Part shown: positions 17,367 to 26,297 of the stretch, piece after piece
Layout of the letters: every line of letters begins with the position of its first letter
Numbering within the stretch: position 1 is the stretch's first letter
Assembly (NCBI RefSeq): GCF_002934665.1
Contig: NZ_NIRS01000006.1
Location: 434,001 to 498,000, forward strand
Origin: Pseudomonas laurylsulfatiphila
GTDB taxonomy: Bacteria; Pseudomonadota; Gammaproteobacteria; Pseudomonadales; Pseudomonadaceae
Direction: 5' to 3'
DNA length: 64,000 bases
Made by a program: the position numbers and the translations under genes
Notes under the pieces: model-generated
Told to the model about the DNA's origin: nothing
What the model saw: the letters and a program-made list of their open reading frames with translations, nothing else
Database searches by the model: none

Positions 17367-18749
17367 ATGCCTGATTTCCAGCTTTCGAAAGACAGCGCTG
17401 TCTTCAAACCTGTTGCCTGCCGAAAAACCTTGAACCTGATAGGCGGACTCACCGCTTTGGGCCTTGCCACTTGCGCTCACTCGGCTCCGGCCTTCGATAG
17501 CGATTCACCGTGGATGCTCGGCGACTGGAACGGCACTCGCAGCGAACTTGCGGAAAAAGGCTACGACTTCAAAGTCGATTACACCGGTGAAATGGGCAGC
17601 AACCTGCACGGCGGTTACGACCACGACCGCACGGCCCGCTACAGCGACCAGTTCGGCCTGGGCACCCATCTGGACTTGCAGAAAATCCTCGGCTGGGACA
17701 ACGCCGAGTTCCAGTTGACCATCACCGAACGCAGCGGCAACAACATCAGCAACGACCGCATCAACGATCCGCGTGTCGGTGGCTTCACCTCGGCCCAGGA
17801 AGTCTGGGGCCGCGGCCAGACCTGGCGCCTGACGCAGATGTGGTATCAGCAGAAGTTCTTCGACGAAAAACTCGACATCAAGGTCGGCCGTTTCGGCGAA
17901 GGCGAAGACTTCAACAGCTTCCCTTGCGACTTCCAGAACCTGGCATTCTGCGGCTCCCAGGTCGGCAACTGGGCGGGCGATATCTGGTACAACTGGCCGG
18001 TCAGCCAGTGGGCAATGCGGGTCAAATATCACCTGACGCCAGAGCTTTATGCACAGGTCGGCGCGTACGAGCAGAACCCGTCGAACCTGGATCGCGACAA
18101 CGGCTTCAAGCTCAGCGGCAGCGGCACCCAGGGCGCGGTCCTGCCGGTGGAACTGGTGTGGACGCCGAAACTCAACGGCCTGCCGGGTGAATACCGCGCC
18201 GGTTACTACTACAGCAGCGCCAACGCCACCGATGTCTACAAGGACAGCAACGGCCAGCCTGCCGCCCTGAGTGGCGAAGCCTACCGCAGCGCCTCGAGCA
18301 AACACGGCATGTGGCTGGGTCTCCAGCAGCAAGTCACCAGCCTGGCCAGCGATCATTCCCGCGGCCTGAGCCTGTTCGCCAACGGCACGATGCACGACAA
18401 GAAGACCAACGCCATCGACAACTACGTCCAGGCCGGTCTCGTCTACAAAGGCCTGTTCGACGCACGGTCCAGGGACGACATCGGTTTTGCCATGGCCCGC
18501 GTCCACGTCAACCCGGCCTATCGCAAGAACGCTGAGGCGACCAACCAGGCCCACGCCGTCTTCGACTACGACAATCCGTCCTACCTGCCACCCCAGGACA
18601 CCGAATACAGCGCCGAACTCTATTACGGCGTGCACGTGACCGACTGGCTGACCGTGCGCCCGAACCTGCAATACATCCGCCATCCCGGCGGCGTGAACGA
18701 GGTCGACGACGCGCTGATCGGCGGGATCAAGGTCCAGTCGTCGTTCTAA
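17367..18749 (+). CDS. oprB: Carbohydrate-selective porin OprB
   Basis: A 460-residue outer-membrane protein with an N-terminal export signal (LNLIGGLTALGLATCAHSA), a mature start PWMLGDWNGTRSELAEKGYDFKVDYTGEMGSN typical of OprB, and a C-terminal phenylalanine (QSSF) as expected for barrel proteins. OprB forms glucose-selective channels. Here it precedes gcd, giving entry of glucose to the periplasmic dehydrogenase. The N-terminal extension before the signal (MPDFQLSKDSAVFKPVACRK) is long, so translation could begin a little later, but no better internal ATG exists. A REPIN separates it from gcd. Confidence 0.9.
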   Translation: MPDFQLSKDSAVFKPVACRKTLNLIGGLTALGLATCAHSAPAFDSDSPWMLGDWNGTRSELAEKGYDFKVDYTGEMGSNLHGGYDHDRTARYSDQFGLGTHLDLQKILGWDNAEFQLTITERSGNNISNDRINDPRVGGFTSAQEVWGRGQTWRLTQMWYQQKFFDEKLDIKVGRFGEGEDFNSFPCDFQNLAFCGSQVGNWAGDIWYNWPVSQWAMRVKYHLTPELYAQVGAYEQNPSNLDRDNGFKLSGSGTQGAVLPVELVWTPKLNGLPGEYRAGYYYSSANATDVYKDSNGQPAALSGEAYRSASSKHGMWLGLQQQVTSLASDHSRGLSLFANGTMHDKKTNAIDNYVQAGLVYKGLFDARSRDDIGFAMARVHVNPAYRKNAEATNQAHAVFDYDNPSYLPPQDTEYSAELYYGVHVTDWLTVRPNLQYIRHPGGVNEVDDALIGGIKVQSSF

Positions 18750-18766
18750 AAAACACCGCAAAACCC

Positions 18767-18866
18767 TGTAGGAGCGAGCCTGCTCGCGATGGTCGTCAAC
18801 GATAACGCTTCGAGCCTGACACCCCGCGGCGCTCTCAGGTTTTTCGCGAGCAGGCTCGCTCCTACA
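18767..18866. repeat. REPIN, about 100 bases, GTAGGAGCGAGCCTGCTCGCGA type
   Basis: Inverted REP copies at the two ends (TGTAGGAGCGAGCCTGCTCG from 18767, complement ending at 18866) with a middle that includes GATGGTCGTCAACGATAACG. This middle is also found in the REPINs at 37978 and 39897. Confidence 0.85.
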
Positions 18867-18970
18867 AGGACTGCGTCAACCACACCGGTTTTATGAACCA
18901 TGCCCGCGCCGGATCGTCATCTACAGTGAACTGGCGCAGGACTACTTGAAACATCACGGAGAATCACACT

Positions 18971-21382
18971 ATGAGCACTGATGGTGCCTTGGGTCGAAGC
19001 CGTCTGTTGCCGACCCTGCTCGGCATACTGCTTCTGCTAATGGGCCTGGCCATGCTGGCCGGGGGGATCAAGCTGAGCATGCTCGGCGGCTCGCTGTACT
19101 ACCTGCTGGCCGGCATCGGCATCGCTTTGAGCGGCGTGTTGCTGATCGCCGCCCGCCGCGCGGCGCTGGGCCTGTACGCACTGGTGCTGTTCGCCAGTAC
19201 TGTTTGGGCGCTGTGGGAAGTCGGCCTCGACTGGTGGCAACTGGTGCCGCGCCTGGCGCTGTGGTTCGCCCTCGGCGTGGTGATGCTGCTGCCGTGGTTC
19301 CGTCGTCCATTGCTGATCAACGGCCCTGCCCCCATGGGCACTGGCGCCTTGAGCGTGGCCGTGGTCCTGGCCGGTGTCACCGCCGTGGCCAGCCAGTTCA
19401 CCCACCCGGGCGAGACCTTGGGCGAATTGGGTCGTGACTCGGCTGACATGACCAGCACCGCGCCGCAGATGCCCGAAGGCGACTGGCAGGCCTATGGCCG
19501 CAGCGAATTCGGTGACCGCTACTCGCCGCTCAAGCAGATCACCCCGGCCAACGTCGGCAAGCTGCAAGAAGCCTGGCGTATCCAGACCGGCGATCTGCCA
19601 ACCGCCGATGACCCGGTGGAACTGACCAACGAAAACACCCCGCTCAAGGCCAACGGCATGCTCTATGCGTGCACCGCCCATAGCAAGGTGCTGGCGCTGG
19701 ACCCGGACACCGGCAAGGAACTGTGGCGTTTCGACCCGCAGATCAAGAGCCCGGTGGGCTTCAAGGGCTTCGCCCACATGACCTGCCGTGGCGTGTCGTA
19801 CTACGACGAAGCGGCCTACGCCCAGTCTGAAAACGCGGCCTCCGCCGTGATTTCCGAGGCCGGCAAAGCCGTCGCCCAGGCCTGCCCGCGTCGTCTGTAC
19901 CTGCCAACCGCCGATGCACGCCTGATCGCACTCAACGCCGACACCGGCAAGGTCTGCGAAGGTTTCGGTAAAAACGGTGTGGTTGACCTGACCCAAGGCA
20001 TCGGCCCGTTCACCCCCGGTGGCTACTACGCCACCTCGCCGGCAGCGATCACCCGTGACCTGGTGATCATGGGCGGCCACGTCACCGACAACGAGTCGAC
20101 CAACGAGCCCTCCGGCGTGATCCGTGCCTTTGACGTACACGACGGTCATCTGGTGTGGAACTGGGACAGCAACAATCCTGACGCGACCGAACCGCTGCCA
20201 GAGGGCGAACACTACAGCCGCAACTCGGCCAACATGTGGTCGCTGGCCAGCGTCGACGAAAAACTCGGCATGGTCTACCTGCCACTGGGCAACCAGACCC
20301 CTGACCAGTGGGGCGCAGACCGCACCCCGGGTGCCGAGAAGTTCAGTGCCGGCCTGGTTGCGCTGGACCTGGCCACCGGCAAGGTGCGCTGGAACTACCA
20401 GTTCACTCACCATGACCTGTGGGACATGGACGTCGGCAGCCAGCCAACCCTGCTGGACATGAAAACCGCCGACGGCATCAAGCCAGCCGTAATCCAACCG
20501 ACCAAGCAGGGCAGCCTGTACGTCCTCGACCGTCGTGACGGCACGCCGATCATCCCGATCAAGGAAATCCCGGCTCCGCAAGGCGCCGTGAAAGGCGATC
20601 GCACCGCACCGACCCAGGCCCGTTCGGACCTGAACCTGCTGGCCCCGGAACTGACCGAAAAAGCCATGTGGGGTGCCAGCCCGTTCGACCAGATGCTGTG
20701 CCGTATCCAGTTCAAGGAATTGCGCTACGAAGGCCAGTACACCCCGCCGTCGGAACAGGGCAGCCTGATCTATCCGGGTAACGTTGGCGTCTTCAACTGG
20801 GGCGGCGTTTCGGTCGACCCGGTTCGCCAGATGCTGTTCACCAGCCCGAACTACATGGCCTTCGTCTCGAAAATGGTGCCTCGCGCCGAAGTCGCGGCCG
20901 ACAGCAAGCGCGAGAGCGAAACCGCGGGCGTGCAACCGAACACCGGCGCACCTTACGCGGTGATCATGCACCCGTTCATGTCGCCGTTCGGCGTACCGTG
21001 CCAGGCGCCGGCCTGGGGCTATGTAGCCGGCATCGACCTGACCACAGGCAAAGTCGTGTGGAAACGCAAGAACGGCACCAGCCGCGACAGCTCGCCATTG
21101 CCTATCGGCCTGACACTCGGCGTACCAAGCATGGGCGGTTCGATGGTCACTGCTGGCGGTGTCGGCTTCCTCAGCGGCACGCTGGATCAGTACCTGCGCG
21201 CCTATGACGTCAACACCGGCAAGGAGCTTTGGAAAGCGCGCCTGCCGGCTGGCGGTCAGGCTACGCCGATGACCTACACCGGCAAGGACGGCAAGCAGTA
21301 CGTGCTGTTGGTCGTCGGTGGCCACGGCTCACTGGGCACCAAAATGGGTGACTATGTGATTGCGTACAAACTGTCCGAGTAA
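18971..21382 (+). CDS. gcd: Membrane-bound PQQ-dependent glucose dehydrogenase
   Basis: 803 residues. Five transmembrane helices occupy the first ~140 residues, followed by a periplasmic eight-bladed quinoprotein domain. Diagnostic segments are WQAYGRSEFGDRYSPLKQITPANV, ELWRFDP, TCRGVSYYD, the HHDLWDMDVGSQPTL motif, and GSMVTAGGVGFLSGTLDQYLRAYDVNTGKELWKARLPAGGQ. It oxidises glucose to gluconate in the periplasm and passes electrons to ubiquinone, which also acidifies the surroundings. It follows oprB, is preceded by a GGAG ribosome site, and is closed by a clear terminator. Confidence 0.95.
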   Translation: MSTDGALGRSRLLPTLLGILLLLMGLAMLAGGIKLSMLGGSLYYLLAGIGIALSGVLLIAARRAALGLYALVLFASTVWALWEVGLDWWQLVPRLALWFALGVVMLLPWFRRPLLINGPAPMGTGALSVAVVLAGVTAVASQFTHPGETLGELGRDSADMTSTAPQMPEGDWQAYGRSEFGDRYSPLKQITPANVGKLQEAWRIQTGDLPTADDPVELTNENTPLKANGMLYACTAHSKVLALDPDTGKELWRFDPQIKSPVGFKGFAHMTCRGVSYYDEAAYAQSENAASAVISEAGKAVAQACPRRLYLPTADARLIALNADTGKVCEGFGKNGVVDLTQGIGPFTPGGYYATSPAAITRDLVIMGGHVTDNESTNEPSGVIRAFDVHDGHLVWNWDSNNPDATEPLPEGEHYSRNSANMWSLASVDEKLGMVYLPLGNQTPDQWGADRTPGAEKFSAGLVALDLATGKVRWNYQFTHHDLWDMDVGSQPTLLDMKTADGIKPAVIQPTKQGSLYVLDRRDGTPIIPIKEIPAPQGAVKGDRTAPTQARSDLNLLAPELTEKAMWGASPFDQMLCRIQFKELRYEGQYTPPSEQGSLIYPGNVGVFNWGGVSVDPVRQMLFTSPNYMAFVSKMVPRAEVAADSKRESETAGVQPNTGAPYAVIMHPFMSPFGVPCQAPAWGYVAGIDLTTGKVVWKRKNGTSRDSSPLPIGLTLGVPSMGGSMVTAGGVGFLSGTLDQYLRAYDVNTGKELWKARLPAGGQATPMTYTGKDGKQYVLLVVGGHGSLGTKMGDYVIAYKLSE

Positions 21383-21402
21383 GTTTCAGCGGCAGTCAAA
21401 AC

Positions 21403-21435
21403 AAAGGCGACGCCCTCACAGGCGTCGCCTTTTTT
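21403..21435 (+). terminator. Rho-independent terminator of gcd
   Basis: A GC-rich stem (AAAGGCGACGCC / GGCGTCGCCTTT) with a six-base loop is followed by a T run, starting 20 bases past the gcd stop. Confidence 0.88.
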
Positions 21436-21453
21436 ATTATCACCACCATCCTC

Positions 21454-21561
21454 TGTAGGAGCTGCCGCAGGCTGCGATCTTTTGATCCTGGAAAATCAAA
21501 AGATCGCAGCCTGCGGCAGCTCCTACAAAATCAAAAGATCGCCGCCTTCGGCAGCTCCTAC
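21454..21561. repeat. REP cluster of three copies, GCTGCCGCAGGCTGCGATC type
   Basis: An inverted pair (21454-21527) is followed directly by a third copy (about 21537-21561) in the same orientation as the second. The third copy has CCTTCGG in place of CCTGCGG. With the terminator this fills most of the 330-base gap between gcd and the Lon gene. The remaining ~150 bases (21562-21712) hold the Lon promoter region, in which I see no clear motif. Confidence 0.85.
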
Positions 21562-21712
21562 AAAAGCAAAGGCGCAGGGTGTCGCGCCGAAATCCAGCTA
21601 ACCTGTCTCTGCGCTGAACACGCCTTCGAAACACGGCATTGCAGAAAATGACCGTTGAAACCACCGCCAACCTGCCCCATCTAAGACCCATACCCATTGT
21701 GCAGGTGCCCCC

Positions 21713-24130
21713 ATGAGCGACCAGCAAGAATTCCCCGAAGACCCGAGCGAATACGCCGATCCACAAAGCGCTCCACAGCACAAACCCGGCAAAGGCCTGG
21801 CCCTGCCCGGCCAGAACCTGCCGGACAAGGTCTACATCATCCCGATCCACAATCGGCCATTCTTCCCGGCCCAGGTCCTGCCGGTCATCGTCAACGAAGA
21901 GCCGTGGGCCGAGACCCTCGACCTGGTGGCCAAGTCCGAACACCACTCCCTGGCCCTGTTCTACATGGACACGCCCCAGGAAGATCCGCGCCACTTCGAC
22001 ACCTCGGCCCTGCCGCTCTACGGCACCCTGGTCAAGGTGCACCACGCCAGCCGCGAAAACGGCAAACTGCAATTCGTCGCCCAGGGCCTGACCCGTGTGC
22101 GTCTGAAAACCTGGCTCAAGCACCATCGCCCGCCGTATCTGGTGGAAGTCGAATACCCGCACCAGCCCACCGAGCCAACCGACGAGGTCAAGGCCTACGG
22201 CATGGCGCTGATCAATGCGATCAAGGAACTGCTGCCGCTCAACCCGCTGTACAGCGAAGAGTTGAAGAACTACCTCAATCGCTTCAGCCCCAACGACCCG
22301 TCGCCGCTGACCGACTTCGCCGCCGCGCTCACCTCGGCCACCGGTAGTGAGCTGCAGGAAGTGCTCGACTGCGTGCCGATGCTCAAGCGCATGGAAAAAG
22401 TCCTGCCGATGCTGCGCAAGGAAGTCGAGGTCGCGCGTCTGCAAAAAGAGATTTCCGCCGAAGTTAACCGCAAGATCGGTGAACATCAGCGCGAGTTCTT
22501 CCTCAAGGAGCAACTCAAGGTCATCCAGCAGGAGCTGGGCCTGACCAAGGACGACCGCAGCGCCGACCTCGAACAGTTCGAGCAGCGGCTGGTGGGCAAA
22601 GTCCTGCCGGCGCAGGTGCAGAAACGCCTCGAAGAGGAAATGAACAAGCTGTCGATCCTCGAGACCGGCTCGCCAGAGTATGCGGTCACCCGCAATTACA
22701 TCGACTGGGCGACCTCGGTGCCGTGGGGCGTGTACGGCGAGGACAAACTCGACCTCAAGCACGCGCGCAAGGTGCTGGACAAACACCACGCCGGCCTCGA
22801 CGACATCAAGGACCGCATCCTCGAATTCCTCGCCGTTGGTGCCTATAAAGGCGAAATCAGCGGTTCCATCGTATTGCTGGTGGGGCCGCCGGGCGTGGGC
22901 AAGACCAGCGTCGGCAAATCCATCGCCGAATCCCTGGGCCGGCCGTTCTATCGCTTCAGCCTTGGCGGCATGCGTGACGAAGCAGAGATCAAGGGCCATC
23001 GCCGCACCTACATCGGTGCGCAGCCGGGCAAGCTGGTGCAAGCGCTGAAGGACGTCGAAGTGATGAACCCGGTGATCATGCTCGACGAGATCGACAAGAT
23101 GGGCCAGAGCTACCAGGGCGACCCGGCTTCGGCCTTGCTGGAAACCCTCGATCCGGAACAGAACGTCGAATTCCTCGACCACTATCTGGACCTGCGGATG
23201 GACCTGTCGAAGGTGTTGTTCGTGTGCACCGCCAACACCCTCGACTCGATCCCCGGCCCGTTGCTCGACCGCATGGAAGTGATTCGCCTGTCGGGCTACA
23301 TCACCGAAGAAAAAGTCGCCATCGCCAAGCGTCACCTGTGGCCCAAGCAGCTTGAGAAAGCCGGCGTGTCCAAGGGCAGCCTGAGCATCAGCGACAGCGC
23401 GCTCAAGGCGCTGATCGACGGCTATGCCCGTGAAGCCGGCGTGCGCCAGCTGGAAAAAAACCTCGGCAAACTGGTGCGCAAAGCGGTGATGAAACTGCTC
23501 GACGATCCGAAAGCGGTGATCAAGCTCGGCCCGAAAGATCTCGAAGCGTCGCTCGGCAAACCGGTGTTCCGCAACGAGCAGGTGCTGGCGGGGGTCGGCG
23601 TGATCACCGGCCTGGCCTGGACCAGCATGGGCGGCGCGACGCTGCCGATCGAAGCCACGCGCATCCACACCCTCAACCGTGGGTTCAAGCTCACCGGGCA
23701 ATTGGGTGACGTGATGAAAGAGTCGGCGGAGATCGCCTACAGCTACGTCAGCTCGCACCTGAAGTCCTATGGTGGCGATCCGAAGTTCTTCGACGAAGCC
23801 TTCGTCCATCTGCACGTGCCGGAAGGCGCCACGCCGAAAGACGGCCCGAGCGCCGGCGTGACCATGGCCAGCGCCCTGCTGTCGCTGGCACGCAACCAGC
23901 CACCGAAAAAAGGCGTGGCCATGACCGGTGAGCTGACATTGACCGGGCATGTGCTGCCGATTGGTGGGGTTCGCGAGAAGGTGATTGCAGCGCGGCGGCA
24001 GAAGATTTTCGAGCTGATCCTGCCGGAGGCCAACCGGGGTAATTTCGAGGAGCTGCCGGAGTACCTGAAGGAGGGCATTACGGTGCACTTTGCCAAGCGC
24101 TTTGCGGATGTGGCCAAGGTGTTGTTCTGA
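21713..24130 (+). CDS. Lon-family ATP-dependent protease (second Lon type)
   Basis: 805 residues with the full Lon order: N-terminal substrate domain (VYIIPIHNRPFFPAQVLPVIV), coiled coil (RKIGEHQREFFLKEQLKVIQQELG), AAA+ module with Walker A GPPGVGKTS near residue 391 and Walker B VIMLDEIDK, and an S16 peptidase domain with Ser713 (PKDGPSAGV) and Lys756 (GGVREK). The divergent N-terminus (MSDQQEFPEDPSEYADP) and the location next to gcd match the second Lon of Pseudomonas (the AsrA-like protease of P. aeruginosa, linked to stress response), rather than the clpX-lon-hupB housekeeping copy. It should degrade misfolded or regulatory proteins in the cytoplasm. Confidence 0.9.
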   Translation: MSDQQEFPEDPSEYADPQSAPQHKPGKGLALPGQNLPDKVYIIPIHNRPFFPAQVLPVIVNEEPWAETLDLVAKSEHHSLALFYMDTPQEDPRHFDTSALPLYGTLVKVHHASRENGKLQFVAQGLTRVRLKTWLKHHRPPYLVEVEYPHQPTEPTDEVKAYGMALINAIKELLPLNPLYSEELKNYLNRFSPNDPSPLTDFAAALTSATGSELQEVLDCVPMLKRMEKVLPMLRKEVEVARLQKEISAEVNRKIGEHQREFFLKEQLKVIQQELGLTKDDRSADLEQFEQRLVGKVLPAQVQKRLEEEMNKLSILETGSPEYAVTRNYIDWATSVPWGVYGEDKLDLKHARKVLDKHHAGLDDIKDRILEFLAVGAYKGEISGSIVLLVGPPGVGKTSVGKSIAESLGRPFYRFSLGGMRDEAEIKGHRRTYIGAQPGKLVQALKDVEVMNPVIMLDEIDKMGQSYQGDPASALLETLDPEQNVEFLDHYLDLRMDLSKVLFVCTANTLDSIPGPLLDRMEVIRLSGYITEEKVAIAKRHLWPKQLEKAGVSKGSLSISDSALKALIDGYAREAGVRQLEKNLGKLVRKAVMKLLDDPKAVIKLGPKDLEASLGKPVFRNEQVLAGVGVITGLAWTSMGGATLPIEATRIHTLNRGFKLTGQLGDVMKESAEIAYSYVSSHLKSYGGDPKFFDEAFVHLHVPEGATPKDGPSAGVTMASALLSLARNQPPKKGVAMTGELTLTGHVLPIGGVREKVIAARRQKIFELILPEANRGNFEELPEYLKEGITVHFAKRFADVAKVLF

Positions 24131-24156
24131 TGCTCTTGTAGCGCCTGCTCCACCGC

Positions 24157-24248
24157 TATCGCGAGCAGGCTCGCTCCCACAGGATTGAGTCGGTCACAGA
24201 ATTTGTGTACCCCCTTAATCACTGTGGGAGCGAGCCTGCTCGCGAAGG
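24157..24248. repeat. REP pair in outward orientation, GTGGGAGCGAGCCTGCTCGCGA type
   Basis: The left copy (24157-24182) ends in CTCCCACAGG, and the right copy (24221-24248) begins ACTGTGGGAG. The conserved GTGGGAG ends therefore face each other, opposite to the usual REPIN layout in this window. Confidence 0.8.
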
Positions 24249-24345
24249 CGTCCTCCCTGACACCGCTGTACAGGCTGACCGTCACACTTTGTCTCATCTT
24301 CAGTTATGCTCGCCGTTCGTCGCCAACGCCGGAGCCACTGATCTC

Positions 24346-24738
24346 ATGTCCCCCACTCGCCTGTTTGTCCCCCTCGCCTTCGCCTTGCTGGCCGCATGCG
24401 CCACGCAACCTGCGCACAACGTGACTGTGGAAAAACAGAGCGAATGCCCGGTGAAACTCACCAACGGGCAAAACCTGATCCTGACCCTGCCGAGCAACCC
24501 GACCACGGGTTATCGCTGGGCGATCCAGGATTCGGCCGGCGGCGTACTGCACGCCTTGGGGCCAGAGGTGTATCGAAATCCGGAAGATGCCGGCATCGTC
24601 GGGTCCGCCGGGGTTTCGACCTGGCGCTTCCAGGCTTTTGCGACCGGCACGGGGCGTTTGCGCCTGACCTCGCAACAGCCGTGGGCCCCGGAAGTGCTGC
24701 CGGTGGACTCGTTCGACTGCACGATCTCGGTTAACTGA
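24346..24738 (+). CDS. Chagasin-like (I42 family) protease inhibitor lipoprotein
   Basis: A 130-residue protein from the ATG at 24346. A lipoprotein signal ends in LLAAC (lipobox cysteine), so it should be anchored in an envelope membrane. The body has the chagasin/ICP pattern: NPTTGYRW (the BC loop that enters the active site of papain-like proteases), then GVSTWRFQAFATGTGRLRLTSQQPW. The family inhibits cysteine proteases. Its target in this bacterium is unknown. It is followed two bases later by the lysoplasmalogenase gene. An upstream in-frame extension runs through a REP element and is not credible. Confidence 0.8.
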   Translation: MSPTRLFVPLAFALLAACATQPAHNVTVEKQSECPVKLTNGQNLILTLPSNPTTGYRWAIQDSAGGVLHALGPEVYRNPEDAGIVGSAGVSTWRFQAFATGTGRLRLTSQQPWAPEVLPVDSFDCTISVN

Positions 24739-24740
24739 CC

Positions 24741-25376
24741 GTGGGCTGGCTGATTCTGGCGCTGATGGGCGCGGTGACCTTTCTTTATGGCCTGAGCGTG
24801 CACGCCTCCATGCTGTGCCTGCTGGTCAAGCCGTTGCCGGTGCTGGCCTTGCTCGGCTGGCTGCACGACGCACCACCCGGCGAATATCGGCGCTGGATCA
24901 GCCTGGGCCTGATTTTCTCCTTGATCGGCGACGTGTTGCTGGCCTTGCCGGGGGACTTGTTCGTGTTCGGCCTCGGCGCATTTCTGGTCGCCCACCTGGC
25001 GTATCTGAAAGCCTATTTGAGCGATTGCCGGCGTCTGGCTCTTTTACCCTTGATCATCGCCCTCGGCGTTGGTGCGGTGCTGCTGGGGATTCTGATTGCT
25101 CATGGACTGGGGCCACTACTGGTTCCGGTGATCGTCTACGGCCTGGCGATCAGCGCCATGCTCTGGCGCGCGCTGGCGCGGCTTGGCAGTGATGTGCCCA
25201 AGCGTTCGGCCTTGCTGGCTGCCGGTGGTGCGGTAGCGTTTGTGTTTTCGGACAGTGTGATTGGCATCAGTCGCTTTGTGGTGCCGTTCGATGCGGCACC
25301 CTATGTGATCATCCTCAGCTACTGGCTGGGGCAGTGGGGCATCACGGCATCGGCGTTCGATCAGAAACAGCGCTGA
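24741..25376 (+). CDS. YhhN-family lysoplasmalogenase
   Basis: 211 residues beginning at GTG, two bases after the previous stop. About eight transmembrane segments with family signatures: SLIGDVLLALP (the conserved G-D in the first half), FLVAHLAYLKAYL, and AGGAVAFVFSDSVIGISRF near the end. YhhN/TMEM86 proteins cleave the vinyl-ether bond of lysoplasmalogens or act on related lipids. The bacterial role is poorly known. It forms a two-gene unit with the I42-like lipoprotein. Confidence 0.82.
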   Translation: MGWLILALMGAVTFLYGLSVHASMLCLLVKPLPVLALLGWLHDAPPGEYRRWISLGLIFSLIGDVLLALPGDLFVFGLGAFLVAHLAYLKAYLSDCRRLALLPLIIALGVGAVLLGILIAHGLGPLLVPVIVYGLAISAMLWRALARLGSDVPKRSALLAAGGAVAFVFSDSVIGISRFVVPFDAAPYVIILSYWLGQWGITASAFDQKQR

Positions 25377-25379
25377 ACC

Positions 25380-25446
25380 TGTAGGAGCCGGCTTGCCGGC
25401 GATAGCGCCCTTCATGACGCCATCGCCGGCAAGCCGGGCTCCTACA
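25380..25446. repeat. REPIN, GTAGGAGCCGGCTTGCCGGCGA type
   Basis: An inverted pair from TGTAGGAGCCGG (25380) to GGGCTCCTACA (ending 25446), directly after the lysoplasmalogenase stop and ahead of cmoA. It is the same subtype as the element at 16140. Confidence 0.87.
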
Positions 25447-25553
25447 AAGGCCATTGTGGGTCGATGACTGCGCCGCTTTATCAGACAACCCGCGCATCCC
25501 CGCGCCAACTTGGCTAAAATGCCGGCCTTTTCACCGATACCGCTGGAACCGCC

Positions 25554-26297
25554 GTGAGCAAAGAACCCGATCGCCTTTTCGCCCAGCCTTTGGCCCAGGT
25601 GCCTGACTTCGCCTTTAACGAGGACGTGGTGCGGGTGTTCCCGGACATGATCAAGCGCTCGGTGCCGGGCTATCCGACCATCGTCGAAAACCTCGGCGTG
25701 CTCGCCGCGCAGTTCGCCCAACCGGGCAGCGTGCTCTACGACCTGGGCTCGTCGCTGGGTGCCGTGACCCAGGCCTTGCGCCGGCATGTGCGCACCGACG
25801 GTTGCCGCGTCATCGCTGTGGATAACTCCGCCGCCATGGTCGAGCGCTGCCGCGAATACCTCAATGGCCAGGACTCGATGTTCCAGGAGTTACTGCCGGT
25901 CGAGGTGATCGAGGGCGACATCCTGGCGCTGGAGTTCCAGCCGGCCTCGGTGGTGGCGTTGAACTTCACCCTGCAATTCATCGCCCCGGACCAACGCACC
26001 GCGCTGTTGACGCGTATCCGTCAGTCGCTGTTGCCCGGCGGTGCCCTGATCCTCTCGGAAAAACTGCGCTTCGAAGACGAGCAGGAACACGCGTTGCTCA
26101 CCGACCTGCACATCGCCTTCAAACGCGCCAACGGCTACAGCGAGCTGGAAATCGCCCAGAAGCGCAGCGCCATCGAAAACGTCATGAAGCCCGACAGCCT
26201 CGAAGAACACCGCGAACGCCTGTTGGCCGCCGGGTTCTCGAAAGTCGTGCCGTGGTTCCAGTGTCTTAACTTTGCCTCGTTGATTGCCCTGCCATGA
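25554..26297 (+). CDS. cmoA: Carboxy-S-adenosyl-L-methionine synthase CmoA
   Basis: A 247-residue class I methyltransferase-fold enzyme starting at GTG. It opens with SKEPDRLFAQPLAQVPDFAFNEDVVRVFPDMIKRSVPGY, has the SAM-binding motif VLYDLGSSLGAVT, and continues with AVDNSAAMVERCREYL and ALNFTLQFIAPDQR, all typical of CmoA. It converts SAM and prephenate into carboxy-SAM, the donor used by CmoB to make 5-carboxymethoxyuridine at tRNA position 34. It overlaps cmoB by four bases. Confidence 0.95.
   Translation: MSKEPDRLFAQPLAQVPDFAFNEDVVRVFPDMIKRSVPGYPTIVENLGVLAAQFAQPGSVLYDLGSSLGAVTQALRRHVRTDGCRVIAVDNSAAMVERCREYLNGQDSMFQELLPVEVIEGDILALEFQPASVVALNFTLQFIAPDQRTALLTRIRQSLLPGGALILSEKLRFEDEQEHALLTDLHIAFKRANGYSELEIAQKRSAIENVMKPDSLEEHRERLLAAGFSKVVPWFQCLNFASLIALP

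Noticed and set aside
19037..21325. A 762-codon open frame opposite gcd
   Set aside because: Antisense shadow of the gcd gene, with no start context and no domain.
21440..24088. An 882-codon open frame on the minus strand opposite the Lon gene
   Set aside because: It mirrors the Lon frame in high-GC codons, has low-complexity His/Gln/Arg composition and no recognisable domain, while the plus strand encodes a complete Lon protease.
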